From Rhodoferax sp. (GTDB lineage: Bacteria > Pseudomonadota > Gammaproteobacteria > Burkholderiales > Burkholderiaceae_C): a stretch of DNA of 64,000 nucleotides. Positions 39,442 through 48,222 of the stretch are shown piece after piece; positions within the stretch are counted from its first letter, which is position 1; each line of letters opens with the position of its first letter. Below the pieces are notes generated by a model. It was not told the DNA's origin, ran no database searches, and saw only the letters and a list, made by a program, of their open reading frames with translations. The translations under genes and the position numbers were made by a program. The stretch lies in assembly GCA_031291305.1 (NCBI GenBank), contig JARLJH010000039.1, positions 112,959 to 176,958 on the forward strand, given 5' to 3'.

Positions 39442-41073
39442 GTGACCTACGCTTTTGAAACCCGGCGCCGCCGCACCTTTGCCATCATTTCCCACCCCGA
39501 TGCGGGTAAAACCACGCTGACCGAAAAACTGCTGCTGTTCTCGGGTGCCATCCAGATCGCCGGATCGGTCAAGGCACGCAAGGCCACACGCCACGCCACC
39601 AGCGACTGGATGGAAATCGAAAAGCAGCGCGGCATTTCGGTGGCCTCCAGCGTGATGCAGATGGTGTACCGCGACCACGTGGTCAACCTGCTTGACACCC
39701 CCGGCCACAAAGACTTTTCTGAAGACACCTACCGCGTGCTGACCGCTGTGGACTCCGCCCTGATGGTGATCGACGCGGCCAACGGTGTCGAGTCACAGAC
39801 CCGCCGCCTGATTGAAGTCTGCCGCCAGCGCGACACGCCCATCATCACCTTCGTCAACAAGATGGACCGCGAGGTGCGTGACCCGCTGGACATTCTGGAC
39901 GAAGTTGAGCGCGAACTCGGCATGCCCTGCGTGCCCATGACCTGGCCGGTCGGACAAGGCAAAACCTTTGGCGGCATCATTAACCTGCGCACCGAAGCCA
40001 TGACGGTGTTCGAGCCCGGCAGCGACCGTGGCCCGAAGGACTTCACCACTATTCCGATGAACGATCAGGCCACCCTGTTAAAGCGCTTTGGCCACGAGTT
40101 TGAAACCGCCGTGGACAGCATGGAACTGGCCACCGGCGCCTCACCGGCCTTTGACCGCGCAGCCTTTCTGGCTGGCAAACAAACGCCGGTGTTCTTCGGC
40201 TCTGGCGTGAACAACTTCGGCGTGATGGAAGTGCTCGACGCGCTGGTGGACCTGGCGCCCTCACCGGGCCCGCGCACCAGCAGCTTTGTCGTCAACAAGC
40301 AGCCCGTCATCAAAGAAGTGCACCCCGAAGACGACGCGTTTTCAGGCGTGGTGTTCAAGGTGCAGGCCAACATGGACGCCAACCACCGTGACCGCATCGC
40401 CTTTGTGCGCATGGCCAGTGGCAAGTACACGCCGGGCATGAAACTCAAGGTGATGCGCACCGGCAAAGAGCTGCGCCCGACCAGCGTGGTGACCTTCATG
40501 AGCCAGCGCCGCGAAGCTGTGGAAGAAGCCTATGCGGGTGACATCGTCGGCTTTACCACCCACGGCGGCGTGCAGCTGGGCGACACCATCACCGACGGCT
40601 CGGTGAATCTGCTGTTCACCGGCCTGCCCTTCTTTGCGCCGGAAATGTTCAACACCGTGATTTTGCGAAACCCGCTGCGCACCAAACAACTCCAGCAGGG
40701 TCTGGCGCAACTGGGTGAAGAAGGCGCGATTCAGGTCTTCCGGCCCGAGATGGGCGGCAACATGCTGCTCGGTGCCGTGGGCCAACTGCAGTTTGAAGTG
40801 GTGCAGCACCGCCTCAAGAGTGAATACGATGCCGACATCCGCCTGGAAAGCAGCCAATACACCGGCGCACGCTGGATCACCGCCGATACGCCGCAAGAGC
40901 TGAAAGACTTTGTCAACGCCTACCCGCAGCGCATGGCGCGCGATGCGGCAGACACCTTGGCTTACCTGTGCACCAGCCCGTACGACGTACGCCTGGCGCA
41001 AGAGCGTTTCCCCAAAATCCACTTCCACCCGCTGCGCGAGCACGCCGGGCTGGCTTTGCAAAGCGCGGGTTGA
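39442..41073 (+). CDS. prfC: Peptide chain release factor 3
   Basis: 543 residues with a GTG start. A translational GTPase with G1 SHPDAGKTTLTEKLLL (residues 16-31), switch region QRGISVASSVMQM, DTPGHKDFSEDTYR, and NKMDRE; the HATSDWMEIEKQRG segment and the domain order are those of RF3 rather than EF-G. It recycles RF1/RF2 from the ribosome. The HAD-IIB gene begins one base after its stop. Confidence 0.97.
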   Translation: MTYAFETRRRRTFAIISHPDAGKTTLTEKLLLFSGAIQIAGSVKARKATRHATSDWMEIEKQRGISVASSVMQMVYRDHVVNLLDTPGHKDFSEDTYRVLTAVDSALMVIDAANGVESQTRRLIEVCRQRDTPIITFVNKMDREVRDPLDILDEVERELGMPCVPMTWPVGQGKTFGGIINLRTEAMTVFEPGSDRGPKDFTTIPMNDQATLLKRFGHEFETAVDSMELATGASPAFDRAAFLAGKQTPVFFGSGVNNFGVMEVLDALVDLAPSPGPRTSSFVVNKQPVIKEVHPEDDAFSGVVFKVQANMDANHRDRIAFVRMASGKYTPGMKLKVMRTGKELRPTSVVTFMSQRREAVEEAYAGDIVGFTTHGGVQLGDTITDGSVNLLFTGLPFFAPEMFNTVILRNPLRTKQLQQGLAQLGEEGAIQVFRPEMGGNMLLGAVGQLQFEVVQHRLKSEYDADIRLESSQYTGARWITADTPQELKDFVNAYPQRMARDAADTLAYLCTSPYDVRLAQERFPKIHFHPLREHAGLALQSAG

Positions 41074-41074
41074 C

Positions 41075-41941
41075 ATGCCCCAGCCGATGTTGCCGCTGTC
41101 CAGCTGGCCACTGGCAGAGCGCCAGCGCATCATCGGCGTGTTCACCGACATTGACGACACGCTGACCACGCATCAGGCCATCACGCCCGACGCCTTGCAG
41201 GCGTTGGCCGACCTGAAAGCGGCCGGACTGGCGGTGATTCCGATCACCGGGCGGCCGGTCGGCTGGTGCGAGCCGCATGCGCTGGGCGATGCCGCGCGTG
41301 GCGTTCCAAGATGGTCAGTAGACGCCATGGTGGCAGAAAACGGTGGCGTCGCCTTTGTGCCAGATTCTTTAAAACAAATTGACCTCCAGCCCGGATATCA
41401 ACTGGGCAAGCAGCTATCAAAAGCATATTACGCAGATGCCGCTAGCCGCAGCGTCAATTGGCTCAAAATGCAGCAGGTGGCGCAGCGCGTGCTGCGTGAA
41501 GTGCCGGGTGCTGCCATCTCCCGTGACGCAGCGGGCCGCGAAACCGACATCGCCATCGACTACGCCGAGCATGTTTTGCTGCCACCCGACAAGGTGGCGC
41601 AGGTGGTGGCGTTGATGCAATCCGAGGGCATGCAGGCCACCGTCAGCAGCATCCACATCAACGGCTGGTACGGCACGCACAACAAGCTCGAAGCCGCCCG
41701 CTGGATGGTGCGCCTGCTGTTTGACTGCACCCTGGACAATGAGCTTGACCACTGGGTGTATGTGGGCGACTCCACCAACGACCAACTGATGTTTGAACAC
41801 TTCCCGCACAGCATCGGCGTGGCCAACATCCACCGCTTTGACGCCCAACTGCTGCATTGGCCGCGTTACGAAGCACCGAGTGAGCGAGGTGCCGGTTTTG
41901 CCGAGGTGGCACGTGCCATTCTGGAGGCTCGCGATGCATGA
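41075..41941 (+). CDS. HAD-IIB family phosphatase
   Basis: 288 residues from MPQPMLPLSS; a longer frame starting inside prfC is rejected. Motif I FTDIDDTLTT near residue 23, motif II PITGRP, the type IIB cap, a lysine in HNKLEAARW and motif IV YVGDSTNDQLMF identify a sugar- or glycerate-phosphate phosphatase of the Cof/mannosyl-phosphoglycerate phosphatase type. Residues about 98-121 are encoded by a copy of the dispersed palindromic repeat (DNA 41368-41432), in the cap region. It starts 1 base after prfC and overlaps the MFS gene by 8 bp. Confidence 0.85.
   Translation: MPQPMLPLSSWPLAERQRIIGVFTDIDDTLTTHQAITPDALQALADLKAAGLAVIPITGRPVGWCEPHALGDAARGVPRWSVDAMVAENGGVAFVPDSLKQIDLQPGYQLGKQLSKAYYADAASRSVNWLKMQQVAQRVLREVPGAAISRDAAGRETDIAIDYAEHVLLPPDKVAQVVALMQSEGMQATVSSIHINGWYGTHNKLEAARWMVRLLFDCTLDNELDHWVYVGDSTNDQLMFEHFPHSIGVANIHRFDAQLLHWPRYEAPSERGAGFAEVARAILEARDA
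41368..41432 (+). repeat. Dispersed palindromic repeat inside the HAD phosphatase gene
   Basis: AAATTGACCTCCAGCCCGGA, then TATCAACTGGGCAAGCAGCT and ATCAAAAGCATATT, keep both flanks of the family (..AATTGgCCTCCAGCCC.. and ..GGGCtAGCAGCTATCAAAA..) while the centre has diverged. It is read through in frame. Confidence 0.7.
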
Positions 41942-43190
41942 TGCCCGCCAGCCGATGACCGCCGACCCAAGCCCTACCGCCGATCTTGCCCCCATAGCAT
42001 CCGGGGGCCAAGCCACCGCGCCTGGACAGAGCAAGGGCTCGGGCGTCGGTCTGCTGGCGGTGTTTGGATCGACCTTCTTCCAGCTCTGTGGCATCTTCAT
42101 GCTATCGCCGCTGCTGCTGTTGATGCTCAAAGGGGCACAGGTCTCGACCACCGTGGCCGGGCTGTTTGCGGCTACCACCTGGCTGGGCGTGTTCATCATC
42201 ACGCCGTTTGCATCGCAGCTCACCCGCAGAATCGGCCGCCGCCAAGCCATGTGGCTGGCCTCCACCGCACCACTGCTGTCCGCCATCGGCTTCATGGCCA
42301 CCGATGTGCTGTGGCTCTGGTTTGCGCTGGAGCTGATGGCCGGTGTGGCCGGTGGCCTGCGCTGGGTGCTGGCCGAGGCCTTCATCGCCGAATTCGCCCC
42401 ACCCGAGCAGATTGGCCGCACCATTGGCAGCTACGCCACCATGGTCGGATTGACCTTTGTCGTTGGCCCCGCCTTGCTGGCCTGGGTGGGTATCGGCAGC
42501 GCCCACGCCATGTGGGTGATCATCGTCATGCTGGGCGTGGGCCTGGCTTGGACGGCGCTGATCCCCCGACTGCCGCCCGACCATGACAGCCATAGCGCCA
42601 GCGTCGGCCCGCAAGGACTGTGGCAGGCGGTACTGGCGCACCCGGTGATCATGTTGGCGGGGTTTCTGGGCGGCTTTTATGAGCTGGGGCTAGCCTCCAT
42701 CCTGCCGCTGTATGGACTGGCGCTGGGCTTGGGTGCCAGCGCGGCAACGCTGCTGGTGTCTGTCAGCGGTGCGGGTGGCACGCTGATGGCGCTGCCCTCA
42801 GGCATGCTGGCTGACCGCTTTGCCTCACCCGAGCGAGGGCGGCGTAGCATGATGGCCGTATTTGCCGGGCTGATCCTGCTCAGCACCCTGACCAGCCCGT
42901 GGGTGGCCCAGGCCCCCAGCCTGATTTGGCCGGTGGTGGCGATCTGGGGCGCGGCGGGTGGCGCGCTCTACACGCTGGCCATGATCGACATCGGCGCGCG
43001 CGAAAAAGGCATCACCCTGGTCAACAGCACCGCCGTGCTGGTGTTGACCTACACCTTGGGTGGGCTGGTGGCCTCGGCGGCCTCGGGGGCGCTGATCGAA
43101 TCTTCACCTACGCTCGGGTTTCCGCTGCTGCTTACCGCCCTAGCGCTGGCGGGTTGCGTGGCGCTGGTACGCCATTCCAAGCGGTTTTAG
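41934..43190 (+). CDS. MFS transporter
   Basis: 418 residues from MHDARQPMTAD; twelve hydrophobic segments in two groups of six. Typical MFS motif A-like loop after the second helix (RRIGRRQAMWLAST) and the second-half counterpart (GMLADRFASPERGRRSMM). The layout resembles the YcaD/drug-efflux branch. The substrate is not inferable. The start overlaps the stop of the HAD gene by 8 bp, so prfC, HAD and this gene probably form one transcript. Confidence 0.9.
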   Translation: MHDARQPMTADPSPTADLAPIASGGQATAPGQSKGSGVGLLAVFGSTFFQLCGIFMLSPLLLLMLKGAQVSTTVAGLFAATTWLGVFIITPFASQLTRRIGRRQAMWLASTAPLLSAIGFMATDVLWLWFALELMAGVAGGLRWVLAEAFIAEFAPPEQIGRTIGSYATMVGLTFVVGPALLAWVGIGSAHAMWVIIVMLGVGLAWTALIPRLPPDHDSHSASVGPQGLWQAVLAHPVIMLAGFLGGFYELGLASILPLYGLALGLGASAATLLVSVSGAGGTLMALPSGMLADRFASPERGRRSMMAVFAGLILLSTLTSPWVAQAPSLIWPVVAIWGAAGGALYTLAMIDIGAREKGITLVNSTAVLVLTYTLGGLVASAASGALIESSPTLGFPLLLTALALAGCVALVRHSKRF

Positions 43191-43191
43191 A

Positions 43192-43587
43192 GTCAGCGCC
43201 AACAGTACTGGCCACATCGTCACCGCCATCACCGATGCACGCACCATTTGCCTGATCCTGGACAACGCCTTTGACAAAGCCAGCCACGGCCACTACTTCC
43301 GGCTGCGCAAAGTCTGGGCCGAGTATTTCCGCATATGGATCGCGCAGCCCAACACCATCGACTTCAAGCACATCAGCATCATGCTCATCGTGGATCTGGC
43401 GCGCATCTACACCTTGGTCGCCGGGGTACCGGTGGCCAACACGCACTACCGGCTGGATATCTCGGCCAACGCTGGCGAGGTCAGCGAGCAAAATGCGCGC
43501 GACCTGCGCGACGCTCCGAAGTCTTGGGCACTGGATGATTGTCCAACTTTGGACGCAGTCACCTCAAAAATGTTGTGGGGGTGATAC
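43192..43587 (+). pseudogene. Possible 5'-truncated gene of unknown function
   Basis: An open frame continues from within the MFS gene through 43584 with protein-like content (VTAITDARTICLILDNAF, then HGHYFRLRKVWAEYFRIW, HISIMLIVDLARIYTLVAG). The first in-frame ATG is only at 43381, in the middle of this protein-like stretch, so the N-terminus seems lost or fused. No family recognised. It could be a decayed gene; codon use is like that of the neighbours. Confidence 0.35.
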
Positions 43588-43639
43588 GAACCCTGCAGGA
43601 TCCTGAGCAACCGCCACAGAGTGGCCATTTTTGTATCAA

Positions 43640-43695
43640 ATCAATAGCTACCAGCCCTTACCAAATAAGGGCTGAAGGCCAATTTCTTAAATATT
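43640..43695. repeat. Dispersed palindromic repeat, well-preserved copy
   Basis: ATCAATAGCTACCAGCCCTT, then ACCAAATAAGGGCTGAAGGC and CAATTTCTTAAAT. Central arms AGCCCTTA/TAAGGGCT pair around a short loop. This is the best reference copy in the window. Confidence 0.85.
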
Positions 43696-43774
43696 GAGGT
43701 GATCCGATGAAGCATCAAGTCCTGGGCGCGCCAGGTTTCAACCAGTCTCGACAGGGCATGGATGGCCACCACCT

Positions 43775-46021
43775 TCACCTTCTTGCGGTCGCCGATGCCA
43801 CTTCGTTCTGGCTCATGAATGCCTCGAACTCCTTCAGCGGCAGAGGTCGGCTAAACAAATAGCCTTGATAGGCATGGCAACCTAGGCCAGCCAGGAAATC
43901 ACGCTGCGCCTCAATTTCAACCCCCTCGGCAATAACGGTAAGCACCAGACTGTCGGCCAGAGCGATGATCATCTTGGCAATAGAGGCATCGTTAGGATCG
44001 GTCAGAATGTCCCTGACAAAACCCTGGTCAATCTTGAGTTGATCCAACGGCAGTCGTTTCAGATATGACAGCGACGAATAGCCGGTACCAAAATCATCCA
44101 GCGAGAACCCCACACCGTGTGCCTTCAGTTCTAGCATCTTGGCAATGGTGTTTTCCAAATCGGATACCAGCAAGCTCTCCGTCAGTTCCAACTTGAGCCT
44201 CTTCGGATTTGCCCCCGTTTTGCGGAGTACCTCCAGCACTTGATCCACAAAGTCGGCTTGGCGCAGTTGGTTGGCGCTGACATTAACCGCCAAATAGAGT
44301 TCGGCTGTTGTCGGTTGCATAGCCCATGTCGCCAATTGGGCACAAGCCGTTTCCAGCACCCAGAGTCCCAGCGGCAAAATCAGGCCGGTTTCCTCGGCAA
44401 GCGGGATGAATTCGACCGGTGATACCAGGCCGCGCTGCGGGTGCCGCCAGCGCACCAAGACTTCCGCGCCGGTCAGGTGGCCGCCACCGATGATCTGCGG
44501 CTGGTAGTGCAGGAGGAACTGTTTGTCCTGCACCGCTGCTCGCAGGTCAATCTCCAAGGCAGCACGGTCATCCACTATGGCCTGCATCGCTGGATCAAAG
44601 AAAGACAATGTGTTGCGACCAGCTGTCTTGGATTGGTACATGGCTAGATCGGCCTGTTTCAGCAATTCATCGATCGAGGTCTGGTGGCCGAAAAACAGGG
44701 CAATGCCGATGCTCGGGGTACTACGGTTCTGGTACTCTGCGAGCTGGTAAGGTTGATTCAACGTTGCCAGAATTTTCTTACCCACGGTTTCGGCTTGCGC
44801 CGCCGCTCCAGTGGCTTGTAAGCTCAGGCCTTCGAGCATCACCACAAACTCGTCACCGCCCAAACGCGCCACAGTATCACTCTCGCGCACGCTGGCAACC
44901 AGCCGTTGCGCGACTTGTTGCAGTAGCAGGTCGCCTTTGTCGTGCCCAAGCGTGTCGTTTAACGTCTTGAAGTTGTCCAAATCGATGAGCAGCAGGGCCC
45001 CGCGATAACCGCGTCTCGCCCCGATGGTGAGCGCCCGCTGCAGCCGGTCAGTGAATAAACGCCGGTTGGGCAACATGGTAAGAGCGTCATGAAAGGCCAG
45101 ACGGCGAATTTCCGCATCGGCCCGCTCTCGCTCGGTAATGTCACGAAAAGTCCAGACACGGCCCACGACTTGTCCGTCCAGACGCTGAGGTTGGGAATAT
45201 CGCTCTACAAGCAGGCCGTCCTTGAAACGCAGAGTGTCAAAGCTAGGCAAATCGGGATGCGCATACATCTCCTGCACTTTTTGCAGAAAAGACGCTGGAT
45301 CAATCAGGCGCAGTGAGACATGATCCAGCAAGTCGCCGTAACTGTGAGCGTTTAAATACTCCGTCGTAAGGTGCCAGAAGTCCATGAAACGTTGGTTATA
45401 GATCACTGCCTTGCGGTCGTTACTCACCACCAGAACGCCATCGGTGGCGGCTTCAATCACGGCGCGCTGCAGTGATGCCGCTTTGCGCAGATTGAGAACC
45501 AACTCGGGAATCGGCAACAACACCAGCCCGATAGCGACCGCGGCAACAAACCATGCCGATATCATGGGAGCTGGAAAATAAGGTGCGGGTATCAGATCGG
45601 CGGTACGCAACACGAGGTAGAGCAGCCAGGCGAGCATATAGGTGACCCCGAAAACAGCCGCTGCACCCACGTGAACCACAATGGCCAGCATCGTCACCAT
45701 GACCACGACACCCGCGGTCGTCGGGGTCAAGCCTGCATAAATCAAGGCCACCATAATCAGCCACATCACCACTGCAAAGAATATGAGTGACTTCCGGGGC
45801 TGTCCACGGTGATTCATGCGCCACGCGATCAATACCGCAACGATCATGGCCAATATGGCAACGGTGCTGGCCGCCTTGCGGTAGAAGACAAACGGAACGC
45901 CGATCACAAGCAGGACCGAACCCACGAAAAGAAAAATGCTGTAGAAGCGGTGCAGTAATCGAACATGCGCCGTTTGCATGTCCATAGACCAATGTGGCGC
46001 TGCATCCGGTGAATGAGACAT
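43775..46021 (-). CDS. Membrane-bound GGDEF/EAL protein (diguanylate cyclase / c-di-GMP phosphodiesterase)
   Basis: About 748 residues from MSHSPDAAPHWS; the frame is open to 46171 with another Met. Six or so membrane helices (about residues 25-190) precede a PAS-like domain (VIEAATDGVLVVSNDRKAVI), a GGDEF domain with intact RLGGDEFVVML near residue 385, and an EAL domain whose signature reads EVLVRW instead of EALVRW, while DDFGTGYSSLSYLK and KIDQGFV are intact. The cyclase looks active; the phosphodiesterase may be active, since the Ala-to-Val change is conservative. It would turn over c-di-GMP at the membrane in response to an unknown signal. Confidence 0.9.
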   Translation of the reverse strand: MSHSPDAAPHWSMDMQTAHVRLLHRFYSIFLFVGSVLLVIGVPFVFYRKAASTVAILAMIVAVLIAWRMNHRGQPRKSLIFFAVVMWLIMVALIYAGLTPTTAGVVVMVTMLAIVVHVGAAAVFGVTYMLAWLLYLVLRTADLIPAPYFPAPMISAWFVAAVAIGLVLLPIPELVLNLRKAASLQRAVIEAATDGVLVVSNDRKAVIYNQRFMDFWHLTTEYLNAHSYGDLLDHVSLRLIDPASFLQKVQEMYAHPDLPSFDTLRFKDGLLVERYSQPQRLDGQVVGRVWTFRDITERERADAEIRRLAFHDALTMLPNRRLFTDRLQRALTIGARRGYRGALLLIDLDNFKTLNDTLGHDKGDLLLQQVAQRLVASVRESDTVARLGGDEFVVMLEGLSLQATGAAAQAETVGKKILATLNQPYQLAEYQNRSTPSIGIALFFGHQTSIDELLKQADLAMYQSKTAGRNTLSFFDPAMQAIVDDRAALEIDLRAAVQDKQFLLHYQPQIIGGGHLTGAEVLVRWRHPQRGLVSPVEFIPLAEETGLILPLGLWVLETACAQLATWAMQPTTAELYLAVNVSANQLRQADFVDQVLEVLRKTGANPKRLKLELTESLLVSDLENTIAKMLELKAHGVGFSLDDFGTGYSSLSYLKRLPLDQLKIDQGFVRDILTDPNDASIAKMIIALADSLVLTVIAEGVEIEAQRDFLAGLGCHAYQGYLFSRPLPLKEFEAFMSQNEVASATARR

Positions 46022-46416
46022 CACCCCAGCCTTAATTTCGCCACGGACAAACACGCTTGATTTAGATACTATTTTGGAACGCAACTTATGCAAAATCCCG
46101 CACGCGGCGATGACAGTTGGAAATTTGGACATGAGGTCAAACATGGGTTGTACAAAATTGCGCCGGGTCAACTACGTAGAACCAGTTAATGTCTGACGTC
46201 CCTATACACTGACGTTGAGGATAGCACTCGGCCAATTCTCACCACCTCGAGCGCAAAGAAAAACCCCTGACTTCATCACCGCCACCAGTGCTGCCATTGA
46301 AATACTGCCGACCCACTGGCTTGCAAACACTATGCCAGCAGCAACACCTCGCCAGCGGTCAGTGTGGACAGGCCCCCGCACCCGAACTGCCGAATCCGCT
46401 TACGGATGCGTGTCGA

Positions 46417-47398
46417 TTACGCCTTGAGCGCGTCCCGGCATACGGTCATCAATGTTTCGCGCAACCAGCGATGTGCAGGGTCCGCATCTAGCCGTGGGTG
46501 CCACATCGCCGAGATCACAATCTCTGGCGCAATGACGGGAAGTTCGAAAATGGCAAGCCCCTCCGCGAGCGCCACTGCGCTGGCTAACCCGGCTCGCATC
46601 AGGCTTCCCGGCACCTGCGCGATCACGTCCGACTCGCGAGCAATGCGCACCGCATCCGGAAAACCGGGGACAACGGCAATGATCTTGCGCCGCAGACCGA
46701 GCTCTGCCAATGCTCGGTCGATGGGCCCCTCGAAAACCGCCTTGCGAGAAGCCACGACATGTTGGCAGGCCGCATAACTAGTCGGCGTCACTGGACTCGC
46801 CAATAAAGGATGCCCTGCGCGAGCTACGCCGACGATGCGGTCACGAAAAATGGACCGAGTCCGTATCTCACGGCGCGGAATTTCCCAAAACGCCGATCTC
46901 GAGGTCAACCCGTCCTTCGCGCAGGAAAACCGCATCCTTGACCAGTCTCGGCTCAAATCGAAGTTGAACGCAGGGTGCGGCCTTCGCGACAGCGGCAACC
47001 AATGATGCGGCGAACAGAGCAATGAATCCTTCGTTCGCTCGTACGACAAAAGTGCGCTCCAGTGCGGCGAGATTGACCTCGGTGACTTGAGGGCTGAGAA
47101 GCGTGCGTGCGTCACGAGCAACGTCACGCACTTGGTCTCGGATCATGATGGCCCGTGGCGTGGGTACCAACCTGCTGCCGGCTCGAACCAGGAGCGGATC
47201 GCCTGTCACTGATCGGAGTCGCGCCAGGGTACGGCTCATGGCGGAGGTGCTTAGCCCGAGGCGGCGCGCTGCACCCGTCACGCTGCCTTCAGTGAGCAAG
47301 GCATCCAGGGCCGGGAGAAGGTTCAGATCCATGTCGTTCATGCCGGTATCCATGTCGATTGACGCCAGCATGGCGTCGGATGCAACTATATTGTGCAA
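46417..47398 (-). pseudogene. LysR-family regulator interrupted by a frameshift
   Basis: The N-terminal part (47398 to 46868) has the LysR HTH (ALDALLTEGSVTGAARRLGL, STSAMSRTLARLRSVTGDPLL) and ends at TGA right after VDLEIGVLGNSAP. The C-terminal part continues in the next frame with EIRTRSIFRDRIVGVARAGHPLL to 46417. Skipping one base at about 46870 restores a protein of 304 residues from MDLNLLP, the normal length. It is divergent from the SDR gene at 47467, its probable target. It may be a real pseudogene or a sequencing error. Confidence 0.8.
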
Positions 47399-47466
47399 CC
47401 TGTGCGTCTGGCGTCAAAGAGGGACGCCATACATACTTCGTTCACCCCCCATATTGAAAGACACCC

Positions 47467-48177
47467 ATGAGTGAATCAACATCGTTCAATCCATCGATTC
47501 TCCTTGTTGGCGCATCGCGCGGCCTTGGCCATGCGATGGCCGAAGAGTTCGTGAAGCGGGGATGGAACGTCGTCGGCACGGTCCGCGGCAAGACCCAAAC
47601 CGAACTGCACAAACTTGCAGACAGATACCCTGACCAAGTCACGGTCGAATTCGCCGACATCACGGACACGAATCAACTCGTCGCCCTGCGTGATCGCCTT
47701 GCCCAACGTCGTTTCGACGTGCTATTCGTCAACGCGGGTACCGCGAATCAAAACCAGGAAGCCACGATCACCGAAGTCTCGACCGAAGAGTTTGTCCGCG
47801 TCATGGTGACCAATGCACTCAGTCCCATGCGAACCATTGAGACCCTCGAAGGCCTTGTCAAAGAAAAAGGACTGATTGGCATCATGTCCTCGGGTCAAGG
47901 GAGCGTGGCCAACAACGAAAAGGGCGGACACGAAGTCTATCGTGGCACAAAGGCCGCGCTGAACATGTACATGCGCAGCTACGCCGCCCGCCATGCCGAC
48001 GGTGCGCGTTCGCTCCTGCTGATGGCACCTGGCTGGATTCGCACTGCCTTGGGAGGGGAGAACGCGCCCTTCACGATGGAGGAAGCCATTCCGGACATTG
48101 TGAACGTGGTCATCGGGAAGCAGGGCAAGCCGGGTCTGCAATATCTCGACCGCAAGGGCAAGACGGTTCCGTGGTGA
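47467..48177 (+). CDS. SDR-family NAD(P)-dependent oxidoreductase
   Basis: 236 residues. A classical SDR with the nucleotide motif VGASRGLGHAMAE (residues 14-26), FVNAGTA, SSGQGS and the catalytic YRGTK pair. The substrate is unknown. It is divergent from the frameshifted LysR gene, a common pairing for regulator and target. The 68 bp between the two starts would carry both promoters. Confidence 0.88.
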   Translation: MSESTSFNPSILLVGASRGLGHAMAEEFVKRGWNVVGTVRGKTQTELHKLADRYPDQVTVEFADITDTNQLVALRDRLAQRRFDVLFVNAGTANQNQEATITEVSTEEFVRVMVTNALSPMRTIETLEGLVKEKGLIGIMSSGQGSVANNEKGGHEVYRGTKAALNMYMRSYAARHADGARSLLLMAPGWIRTALGGENAPFTMEEAIPDIVNVVIGKQGKPGLQYLDRKGKTVPW

Positions 48178-48222
48178 GGTTACCCAAGTTGCAGACTTCC
48201 ATCCACACCTTGAAACCACCAA

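Larger units (their letters stand above)
43191..43774. other. Region between the MFS gene and the GGDEF/EAL gene
   Basis: 584 bp without an intact gene. The first two thirds hold a protein-like open frame without a start (43192-43587); the rest holds a clear dispersed repeat at 43640-43695. Nothing else recognised. Confidence 0.6.

Noticed and set aside
40910-41074. Extended N-terminus of the HAD-IIB phosphatase inside prfC
   Set aside because: It overlaps the conserved C-terminus of prfC and has no HAD-like content; the start at 41075 lies one base after the prfC stop.
43700-43774. Integrase-like peptide on the minus strand after the GGDEF/EAL gene
   Set aside because: The apparent peptide overlaps the end of the EAL gene in another frame and has no motif beyond chance.
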